Positions 27,413-34,041 of a DNA stretch of 47,176 bases are shown piece by piece. Every line of letters begins with the position of its first letter. Position 1 is the stretch's first letter. The DNA comes from Pseudomonas serbica (GTDB lineage: Bacteria; Pseudomonadota; Gammaproteobacteria; Pseudomonadales; Pseudomonadaceae). The translations under genes and the position numbers were made by a program. The notes below the pieces were generated by a model that was not told the DNA's origin, searched no databases, and worked only from the letters and a program-made list of their open reading frames with translations. The stretch is taken from contig NZ_JAQIYM010000088.1 of the NCBI RefSeq assembly GCF_028823535.1, forward strand, positions 1-47,176, in the 5' to 3' direction.

Positions 27413-29973
27413 CAGATGCTCTCCTCGGTAACAGGGATCAGGTTGAGTTCGGCCGCCATGATCGGCCGGCGCTGGCCGCGCTCCTGGACAAAATGAATGT
27501 CCGGATCCGGGCGTTTATCGTTGACGAAGGTGCGGAAGCGCTTGAGCTTTTCCGGGTCCTTGAGGGCGTTTGCCCACTCGCATTCGTAGCGATTGACCAC
27601 CAGTTGCATCTGCGACTCGAGCTCGGCACCCAGGCCCAGGCTGTCGTGGATGATCACGTCCTTGAGGTAATCCAGGCCGCCTTCCAGGCTTTCGCGCCAG
27701 ACCGAAGTACGCTGCAACTTGTCGGCGGTGCGGATGTAGAACATCAGGAAACGGTCGATGTAGCGGATCAGGGTCTCATCGTCGAGGTCGGTGGCGAACA
27801 ACTCGGCATGGCGCGGGCGCATGCCGCCGTTGCCGGCGATGTAGAGGTTCCAGCCCTTCTCGGTGGCGATCACGCCGACGTCCTTGCTTTGTGCTTCGGC
27901 GCATTCGCGGGTGCAACCGGACACCGCGAACTTGAGCTTGTGCGGCGAGCGCAGGCCCTTGTAGCGGTCTTCGATGGTCAGGGCCATTTGCACGCTGTCC
28001 TGCACGCCATAACGACACCAGGTGCTGCCGACGCAGGACTTCACCGTACGGGTCGACTTGCCATAGGCGTGGCCGGTTTCGAAGCCCGCTTCAATCAGCT
28101 CGCTCCAGATGTCCGGCAACTGATGCAACTGGGCGCCGAACAGGTCGATGCGCTGGCCGCCGGTGATTTTGGTGTAGAGGTCGTATTTCTTCGCCACCAC
28201 GCCGATGGCGATCAGCTTGTCGGCAGTGATCTCGCCACCTGGGATGCGCGGTACCACTGAATAGGTGCCGTTTTTTTGCATGTTGGCCATGAAGGTGTCG
28301 TTGGTGTCCTGCAACGGCACCAGCGACGGATCCATGATCGGCTGGTTCCAGCACGACGCCAGGATCGAGCCCACCGCCGGCTTGCACACGTCGCAACCGG
28401 TATGACCACGACCATGTTTGGCCAGCAGTTCTTCGAAGCTGATCACCCCTTCCACCCGCACCAGGGCATACAGCTCCTGACGGGTGTAGGCGAAGTGTTC
28501 GCACAAGCTCTTGTCGACGCTGACGCCACGGGCAATCAGCTCATGCTCGAAGACTTGCTTGAGCAAGCCTGCGCATCCACCACAGCCGGTGCAGGCCTTG
28601 GTCTGCGATTTGAGCAGGCCAAGGTCGGTGCAGCCGCCGTCGATGGCCGAGCAGATGGCACCCTTGGTCACGTTGTGGCAGGAGCAGACCGTGGCGGTTT
28701 CCGGCAAGGCGCCAGGGCCGAGGGTCGGCGCGCCTTCGGACGACGGCAGGATCAGCGCAGCCGGCTCGGAGGGTAAGGCAATCGCGTTCTGCATGTATTG
28801 CAGCAGCGTGTCGTAGTAGCTGTTGTCGCCGATCAGCACGGCACCCAGTACGTGCTTGCCGCTGGCATCGACGACCAGGCGCCGGTAGCTGGCGCTGGTT
28901 TCGTCGATGAACTGATAGCTGCGCGCGCCCGGCGTATTGGCATGGGCATCGCCGATGGAGCCGACGTCGACACCCAGCAGCTTGAGCTTGGTCGACATGT
29001 CGGCGCCCTGGAACGGCTCGGCGGCGTCGTCACACAGGCGTGCCGCGACGCTGCGCGCCATCTGGTAGCCTGGCGCGACCAGGCCGAACAAGCTGCCGTT
29101 CCACGATGCGCATTCGCCGATGGCGTAGATGTGCGGGTCGCAGCTCAGGCAGGTGTCGTCGATCACAACGCCACCGCGCGGACCGATGTCCAGCGCGCAT
29201 TGACGGGCCAGCGCGTCCTGGGCGCGGATACCGGCGGAGAACACCACCAGGTCGGTCTCGAGGAATTCGTCGTTGGCGAAATTCATCCGGTAGCGGTACT
29301 GCTCGCCAGCACTGATCGATTGCGTGGCGCGGGACAAGTGCACACCGACGCCCAACCGTTCGATCTGCGCCTTGAGCGCCAGCCCACCCAGGTCATCCAG
29401 CTGCACCGGCATCAGCCGTGGCGCGAATTCCACCACGTGCGCTTCGAGGCCCAGGCTTTTCAGGGCGTTGGCAGCTTCCAGGCCAAGCAAGCCACCGCCA
29501 ACCACCACACCGCGCCGGGCATTGGCCGCCGCGGCACGGATTGCATCGAGGTCTTCCAGGGTGCGATAGACCAGGCGCGAATCGCCTTCGGCGCCTTCGA
29601 TCGGCGGCACAAACGGATAGGAGCCGGTGGCCAGGACCAGTTTGTCGTAGGCTACACAGCCTTGCGCGGTGATCACCTGGCGCCGGGCTCGGTCGATTTC
29701 CAGCACCGGCACCCCAAGGTGCAGGGTGACGCCAGGCGTCTGGTACAACGCCGCGTCGCTCAGTGCCAGCGACTCGGCATCGCGACCGGAGAAGTATTCG
29801 GACAGATGCACACGGTCGTAGGCACGCATCGGCTCTTCACTGAACACGTGCAAGCGATAGCGGTCGAGCGCGCCGCGCTCGATCAACTGCTCGACACAAT
29901 GATGTCCGACCATGCCATTGCCGATCACGATCAGCGTTTGCAGCTTGTTCAAACTGGCTACATTGGAATTCAT
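27412..29973 (-). CDS. nirB: Nitrite reductase (NADH) large subunit
   Basis: An 853-residue flavo-sirohaem enzyme that reduces nitrite to ammonium with NADH. In order: FAD site (LIVIGNGMVG, about 14-23), NADH site (GVVVGGGLLGLEAA, 155-168), a BFD-type [2Fe-2S] unit (C430, C432, C464, C467), and the sirohaem/[4Fe-4S] domain with C647, C653, C687 and C691 in SCVGSTWC and SGCTRECAEA. All cofactor residues are present and the length is normal. The ATG at 29973 has AGGTG upstream; the frame stays open to 30336, but that part is the untranslated leader. It is expressed from a sigma-54-type promoter through an attenuator. nirD overlaps its stop, and no nasA nitrate reductase follows. Confidence 0.95.
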   Translation of the reverse strand: MNSNVASLNKLQTLIVIGNGMVGHHCVEQLIERGALDRYRLHVFSEEPMRAYDRVHLSEYFSGRDAESLALSDAALYQTPGVTLHLGVPVLEIDRARRQVITAQGCVAYDKLVLATGSYPFVPPIEGAEGDSRLVYRTLEDLDAIRAAAANARRGVVVGGGLLGLEAANALKSLGLEAHVVEFAPRLMPVQLDDLGGLALKAQIERLGVGVHLSRATQSISAGEQYRYRMNFANDEFLETDLVVFSAGIRAQDALARQCALDIGPRGGVVIDDTCLSCDPHIYAIGECASWNGSLFGLVAPGYQMARSVAARLCDDAAEPFQGADMSTKLKLLGVDVGSIGDAHANTPGARSYQFIDETSASYRRLVVDASGKHVLGAVLIGDNSYYDTLLQYMQNAIALPSEPAALILPSSEGAPTLGPGALPETATVCSCHNVTKGAICSAIDGGCTDLGLLKSQTKACTGCGGCAGLLKQVFEHELIARGVSVDKSLCEHFAYTRQELYALVRVEGVISFEELLAKHGRGHTGCDVCKPAVGSILASCWNQPIMDPSLVPLQDTNDTFMANMQKNGTYSVVPRIPGGEITADKLIAIGVVAKKYDLYTKITGGQRIDLFGAQLHQLPDIWSELIEAGFETGHAYGKSTRTVKSCVGSTWCRYGVQDSVQMALTIEDRYKGLRSPHKLKFAVSGCTRECAEAQSKDVGVIATEKGWNLYIAGNGGMRPRHAELFATDLDDETLIRYIDRFLMFYIRTADKLQRTSVWRESLEGGLDYLKDVIIHDSLGLGAELESQMQLVVNRYECEWANALKDPEKLKRFRTFVNDKRPDPDIHFVQERGQRRPIMAAELNLIPVTEESI

Positions 29974-30177
29974 ATACGACACCTGCCCAAAGCCCATCAC
30001 GGTGAAAAAAAGCAAAAAAAAAACGCCTGAAACCTTGCGGTTCCAGGCGTCTTTGCCTGTTCTTTTGCGGTGTTGAAACCAGACGGCCATGCCTGATCCA
30101 CCGATGTTGCCCACGACCTGTGCGGCCAGTCGATCGTCGTTGACCGAGAGGGCTGCCCATCTTTTTCGGATGGGCTT
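29974..30177 (-). promoter_or_regulatory. nirB 5' leader: ANTAR-type (NasT) antitermination element
   Basis: The roughly 204-nt leader contains hairpins with six-base loops of the form A-N-N-G-N-N, the signature recognised by ANTAR proteins such as NasR/NasT. They are UCGGUC-AACGAC-GAUCGA (30130-30147), AUCAGGC-AUGGCC-GUCUGGU (30078-30097) and CAGGC-AAAGAC-GCCUG (30044-30059). The last shares its GCCUG with the 5' arm of the terminator at 30023-30050, so only one of the two can form. A 7-bp hairpin, GCCCAUC/GAUGGGC (30155-30175), lies at the 5' end. Family knowledge says NasT bound to such hairpins prevents termination when nitrate or nitrite is present; nasT itself is not in the window. Confidence 0.75.
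30014..30050 (-). terminator. Attenuator terminator in the nirB leader
   Basis: On the minus strand ACGCCUGGAACC-GCAA-GGUUUCAGGCGU is a 12-bp stem with one G-U pair and a GNRA tetraloop (30023-30050), followed by nine U (30014-30022). It is 40 bases before the nirB start codon, so without antitermination nirB would be off. Confidence 0.85.
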
Positions 30178-30188
30178 GAGGGGCGTGT

Positions 30189-30204
30189 TGCAGTGTTTGT
30201 GCCA
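30189..30204 (-). promoter_or_regulatory. Sigma-54 promoter of nirBD
   Basis: On the minus strand TGGCACAAACACTGCA matches the -24/-12 consensus TGGCAC-N5-TTGC in all but one core base, with exact spacing. It predicts a start near 30177, just before the first leader hairpin. A GCACTGGTGC dyad at 30333-30342, about 130 bases upstream, resembles half of an NtrC site. Confidence 0.75.
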
Positions 30205-30733
30205 GATCGTAGAAGGAGACTTCCACGGCCGCGGAAACTGCAGTGCTGGCCGCGAGTTAGGCGTGTTTGTGGAGGATTGAGCGGGTTGGACGGCTGTCGC
30301 AGTTTGCCGTGGGGAATTTCGCAAACCGCTTCGCACTGGTGCACGTTGTCAGGCACGGCGCTTTAAAAGTGCATGGAGCGGTCGGTTTAAACATCATCGA
30401 AGGGACCTTGTTTAACCGCCCTACAACTCACTTCTTGAAAGCTACAAGACCTTGCGCCGTTGCCTACGGCTACGCCAGAATCCGCCGGCTTGTGCGCCTT
30501 GGGGCCGCTCGGTAACTTGATTCGCGTCACTGATTGTCAGTGATCGGGTTTCGCAGCCCGGGTAAATCTCCAGACGCACAACGTACGTGAGCAAACGCTT
30601 ATGGCAGCTGTGCGTGGGAGGCCTTTGGGCCTGCCGGGTTCCTGGAGTCCTGGTCTGCGAACCCGCGTACAGTTGCCACCCTTTTTCGTTTCGCAGCGAA
30701 AGGTGGCAGCTCCAATTCTCCAGGAGTTTCACC
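30205..30733. other. Intergenic region: nirB upstream activating region and structured leader of the DUF6124 gene
   Basis: The left part (to about 30360) would carry NtrC-type sites for nirB. An inverted pair GGTTTAAACA (30384-30393)/TGTTTAACC (30409-30417) lies in the middle. The right part (30600-30720) is a run of three hairpins before the DUF6124 gene: AGGCC/GGCCT (30619-30632), CGGGTTC/GAACCCG (30635-30665) and TGCCACC/GGTGGCA (30674-30708) enclosing TTTCG/CGAAA. Confidence 0.5.
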
Positions 30734-31090
30734 ATGTTCAAGGTCACACCGAATCCCCCGGACACCGATCCGGCCTCCCCGTACGAGCCCGATTCCAGAA
30801 AACTCAACGAAGCCGCCGAACGCGCCCTCGATTACCACTTCCCGTCATCCGCCGACATCAAAGCCACCCCGCGCACACCCTGCTCGCTGTTCTCAGTGAA
30901 CCCAAAGGCTACGAACGAAACCCTGATGGTTTACCTGGTCGAGACACTGGCCTCGGTGGATGTGATGGTTCATCAGTTGGTGGATCACCTGGACGGTGGC
31001 TCGCGTAATGCCCTGCTGGGGATTTCAAACAGTGTGATGCTGGCGGAGATCACGGCGAATCGGGTGCTGGATCAGATTGATCCGCCTTGA
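30734..31090 (+). CDS. DUF6124 family protein
   Basis: A 118-residue cytoplasmic protein of a family that I know mainly from Pseudomonas. The opening MFKVTPNPPDTDP and the later EAAERALDYHF and ESLASVDVMVHQL-like segment (here VETLASVDVMVHQLVDHLDG) fit it, as does the ending LAEITANRVLDQIDPP. The function is unknown; the protein looks helical with an acidic N-terminus. The ATG at 30734 has AGGAG eight bases upstream. The frame continues upstream to 30587 through a hairpin-rich segment, which I read as leader and not as protein. It stands alone between nirB and the copper genes. Confidence 0.8.
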   Translation: MFKVTPNPPDTDPASPYEPDSRKLNEAAERALDYHFPSSADIKATPRTPCSLFSVNPKATNETLMVYLVETLASVDVMVHQLVDHLDGGSRNALLGISNSVMLAEITANRVLDQIDPP

Positions 31091-31126
31091 TGGGTGTTCC
31101 GCCCTTCAATAATGCGCTGGTCTTTC

Positions 31127-31158
31127 GGCCGCCTTCGCTGGCAAGCCAGCTCCTACAG
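31127..31158. repeat. Solo REP unit
   Basis: GGCCGCCTTCGCTGGCAAGC followed by CAGCTCCTACAG is a single REP of the TGTAGGAGCTGGCTTGCC class, shortly after the DUF6124 gene. Confidence 0.75.
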
Positions 31159-31192
31159 TGGATCGGGGCCATAAGTGGGAAAGTTTGCAGCG

Positions 31193-31393
31193 TCAGCAAC
31201 ACCGCGTATTACATTTCCCACGCCCAAAACGCGCTTCCTGACGCTCACGGAAAAACGCCTCCCGGCTCATCACCGGCTCGCCCGGATGAGTGATCGCCCG
31301 CTGCGCGACATAGTTGTCGTAATCAGGAACACCCACCATCAAACGCGCGCCCTGACTAAGGAAACCGGCGGCCTGCTGCAGTTTACGGATCAT
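31193..31393 (-). CDS. YbdD/YjiX family small protein (DUF466), orphan copy
   Basis: A 66-residue protein. GVPDYDNYVAQRAITHPGEPVMSREAFFRERQEARFG (seen as GVPDYDNYV, HPGEPVMS and FFRERQEARFG) is the unmistakable YbdD/YjiX signature. The family is normally encoded directly after cstA/btsT-type peptide or pyruvate carriers and is thought to assist them. Here no carrier gene is adjacent: the neighbours are a DUF6124 gene and sco. The C-terminus (GKCNTRCC) keeps the usual Cys-Cys end. The ribosome site before ATG 31393 is weak. It may be a displaced functional copy or a relic. Confidence 0.75.
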   Translation of the reverse strand: MIRKLQQAAGFLSQGARLMVGVPDYDNYVAQRAITHPGEPVMSREAFFRERQEARFGRGKCNTRCC

Positions 31394-31635
31394 GACAATG
31401 CTCGCTTCGACACGTTGGAAAGCGCCATGAAATCGCAGGCATGTATCGGCAATGTGTCGGCATCCGGCACATTTGTATCTTCATGTATTTCACCGACCGC
31501 GACCTTTTGGCGCATGACCGGCTGGCCGTCGATTGAGCGCCAACGGGCAACAGTTTGTTAACATCCACGCGCTTTTTCTCGTCTGATAGATCAGCCACTG
31601 TAGATTTCCAGTCGCTACACAGGATGCTTTTTTCC

Positions 31636-32241
31636 ATGAGTACGTTGTATTCCCGCCGCACGGTCCTGCAAGGCATGAGCCTGCTGAGCCTCGGCCTGCT
31701 CGCCGGCTGTGATGACAGCAGCAAGCTGTCGTTCAAGTACGGCAAGGACCTGAGCGACAAGATCATGGGGCGTTCCTTCAAGCTCAAGGACGCCGACGGC
31801 GAAACCCGGATGCTCGGCAGCTACCAGGGCCTGATGCCGATGATCTTCTTCGGTTTCACCCAATGCCCGGCCGTCTGCCCGACCACGCTGGCCCGCGCAG
31901 CCCAGGCGAAAAAACTGATGGGCCGCGATGGCGAGCGCCTGCAGGTGATCTTCATCACCCTGGATCCGGAGCGCGATACACCCGAGTTGCTCGACAAGTA
32001 CGTGAAGGCTTTCGACCCGAGTTTCGAAGCGCTGTCCGGCACGCTGGAAGAAACCGCCGCCACCGCCAAGGAGTTCGGCGTATTCTTCGAGAAAGTCCCG
32101 AGCGGCGATACCTACACCCTGTCGCACACCGCGACCAGCTTCGTGTTCGACTCCCGTGGCAATTTGCGCCTCGGCCTGTCCGCGTCCCTTACCGCTCAAG
32201 AGTGCGCAGAAGACCTGCTCACCGTCATGGAGGTCTGCTGA
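31636..32241 (+). CDS. SCO1/SenC family copper-binding lipoprotein
   Basis: A 201-residue thioredoxin-fold protein that delivers copper to the CuA site of cytochrome oxidase or acts in thiol redox. Copper ligands are C77 and C81 in TQCPAVCP and H164 in LSHTATSF. The N-terminus combines a twin-arginine-like SRRTVLQ with a lipobox LAGC (C25), so it should be an anchored periplasmic lipoprotein. ATG 31636 is preferred over 31624 because AGGA then lies at workable spacing. The last base of its stop is the first base of the next ATG, so it is co-translated with the PCuAC chaperone gene. Confidence 0.9.
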   Translation: MSTLYSRRTVLQGMSLLSLGLLAGCDDSSKLSFKYGKDLSDKIMGRSFKLKDADGETRMLGSYQGLMPMIFFGFTQCPAVCPTTLARAAQAKKLMGRDGERLQVIFITLDPERDTPELLDKYVKAFDPSFEALSGTLEETAATAKEFGVFFEKVPSGDTYTLSHTATSFVFDSRGNLRLGLSASLTAQECAEDLLTVMEVC

Positions 32242-32759
32242 TGACTTTGTTTTGCGCACCCCGTATCAAACAATTGGCCCTGGGCCTGACGCTCATCGGC
32301 ATGGCCTGGCAGGTGTCCGCGCAAACCCAGGTCAACGACGCCTGGGTCCGGGCAACCGTGGCCGGGCAGCCGTCGAGCGGCGCCTTCATGACCTTGCAGG
32401 CCGACACAGACAGCAAGTTGCTCAGCGTGCAGTCGCCCGTGGCGAAGTTGGTGCAGATTCACCAGTCGAGCATGAAAGACGATGTGATGAGCATGCAACA
32501 GGTCGAGTCGGTGGCGTTGCCGGCCGGCAAGCCGGTGAATTTCGATCCCCATGGCTACCACATCATGCTCATGGACCTGACGGGCCAGATCAAGGAAGGC
32601 GACCGCGTGCCCCTGACCCTGACCGTGGAAAACGCCAAGGGCGAGAAAGAAACGATCAAGGTAGACGCCGAGGCCCGGGCAATGGGTACGATGGATCACG
32701 GCAACATGGATCACGGCAACATGGATCACGGCAACATGGATCACAGCAAGATGCATTGA
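32241..32759 (+). CDS. PCu(A)C periplasmic copper chaperone with Met/His repeat tail
   Basis: A 172-residue secreted protein with a signal peptide ending near VSAQ. It carries the complete family motif H-x10-M-x21-H-x-M as H74, M85, H107 and M109. These ligands hold Cu(I) for insertion into cytochrome oxidase with Sco. After the cupredoxin-like core, three exact MDHGN repeats and then MDHSKMH form a Met/His-rich tail, encoded by near-identical 15-bp units (about 32691-32757). The tail likely binds extra Cu(I) or Cu(II). Start and sco stop overlap (TGATG). msrA follows 52 bp downstream. Confidence 0.92.
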   Translation: MTLFCAPRIKQLALGLTLIGMAWQVSAQTQVNDAWVRATVAGQPSSGAFMTLQADTDSKLLSVQSPVAKLVQIHQSSMKDDVMSMQQVESVALPAGKPVNFDPHGYHIMLMDLTGQIKEGDRVPLTLTVENAKGEKETIKVDAEARAMGTMDHGNMDHGNMDHGNMDHSKMH

Positions 32760-32811
32760 GGGCTGACGGCCTCCCCAACGGAGGCCGCGCTTTGATGGGA
32801 GGTGCGTACTG

Positions 32812-33318
32812 ATGACGACGAACACCGAAACCGCCATCCTCGCCGGCGGCTGCTTCTGGGGCATGCAGGATCTGCTGCGGCGCTACCCTGGGGTGGTCGC
32901 AACGCGAGTGGGCTACACCGGCGGCGATGTGCCCAATGCAACCTATCGCAACCATGGCTCCCACGCCGAAGCGATCGAAATCGTCTTCGACCCGGAGCAG
33001 ATCAGCTATCGGCAGATTCTTGAGTTCTTTTTCCAGATCCATGACCCGAGCACCCTCAATCGCCAGGGCAACGACACCGGCATGAGCTATCGCTCGGCGA
33101 TCTTTTATCTGGATGAAGAGCAAAAGCGCGTGGCCGAGGATACCGTGGCCGACGTTGACGCCTCCGGCCTGTGGCCCGGCAAGGTGGTCACGGAAATAGC
33201 GCCCGCCGGACCGTTCTGGGAGGCGGAGCCTGAGCATCAGGATTATCTGGAGCAATTCCCCGACGGCTACACCTGCCATTTCATACGACCGAACTGGACG
33301 TTGCCCAGACGCAAATAA
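32812..33318 (+). CDS. msrA: Peptide methionine (S)-S-oxide reductase
   Basis: A 168-residue enzyme that reduces methionine S-sulfoxide in proteins. The catalytic motif GCFWG (13-17) with nucleophile C14 is present; YTGGDVPNATYRNHGSHAEAIE and the SYRSAIFY region are classic. There is no signal peptide, so it is cytoplasmic. GGGAGG precedes the ATG. It is likely the third gene of the copper set, which makes sense because copper stress oxidises methionine and the chaperone upstream is Met-rich. A second, larger msrA may exist elsewhere in the genome. Confidence 0.92.
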   Translation: MTTNTETAILAGGCFWGMQDLLRRYPGVVATRVGYTGGDVPNATYRNHGSHAEAIEIVFDPEQISYRQILEFFFQIHDPSTLNRQGNDTGMSYRSAIFYLDEEQKRVAEDTVADVDASGLWPGKVVTEIAPAGPFWEAEPEHQDYLEQFPDGYTCHFIRPNWTLPRRK

Positions 33319-33320
33319 CT

Positions 33321-34010
33321 GTAGGAGCCGGCTTGCCGGCGAAGGCGCCCTTGAGTATTGCATCGATCTTTCGGGCCTCTTCGCTGGCAAGCCAGCTCCT
33401 ACAATGGGTTGCGTAGCGCGTGAGTCCGTGGCCACCACGGACCTGCAGGAGCCCGGCTTGCCGGCGAAGGCGCCCTCGAGTATTGCATCGATCTTTCGGG
33501 CCTCTTCGCTGGCAAGCCAGCTCCTACAATGGGTTGCGTAGCGCGTGAGTCCGTGGCCACCGCAGACCTGTAGGAGCCCGGCTTGCCGGCGAAGGCGCCC
33601 TCGAGTATTGCATCGATCTTTCGGGCCTCTTCGCTGGCAAGCCAGCTCCTACAATGGGTTGCGTAGCGCGTGAGTCCGTGGCCACCGCGGACCTGTAGGA
33701 GCCCGGCTTGCCGGCGAAGGCGCCCTTGAGTATTGCATCGATCTTTCGGGCCTCTTCGCTGGCAAGCCAGCTCCTACAATGGGCTGCGTAGCGCGTGAGT
33801 CCGTGGCCACCGCAGACCTGCAGGAGCCCGGCTTGCCGGCGAAGGCGTCCTCGAGTATTGCATCGATCTTTCGGGCCTCTTCGCTGGCAAGCCAGCGCCT
33901 ACAATGGGTTGCGTAGCGCGTGAGTCCGTGGCCACCGCGGACCTGTAGGAGCCCGGCTTGCCGGCGAAGGCGTCCCTGAGGGCCTCTTCGCTGGCAAGCC
34001 AGCTCCTACA
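33321..34010. repeat. Tandem array of 125-bp REPIN units (five full and one shortened copy)
   Basis: Units start at 33321, 33445, 33570, 33695, 33820 and 33945. The last lacks the segment TATTGCATCGATCTTTC and ends at 34010. Each unit is a REPIN: GTAGGAGCCCGGCTTGCCGG ... CTTCGCTGGCAAGCCAGC and TCCTACA, plus a constant linker with GTAGCGCGTGAGTCCGTGGC. Copies differ by only a few bases, so duplication was recent. The array fills the gap between msrA and the ligase gene (convergent). There is no coding content. Confidence 0.92.
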
Positions 34011-34041
34011 ATGTTTGGCGTTGGGCATTGATCCGTGGGGT

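Noticed and set aside
29974..30336. A 121-residue extension of NirB
   Set aside because: It covers the leader terminator and hairpins, lacks similarity, and lies partly upstream of the predicted transcript start.
30587..30733. A 49-residue N-terminal extension of the DUF6124 protein
   Set aside because: The segment is hairpin-rich and has no ribosome site at 30587, while AGGAG sits correctly before ATG 30734.
33321..34010. CRISPR array
   Set aside because: The period is 125 bp with near-identical whole units and no unique spacers, and no cas genes are present. It is a tandem REPIN array.
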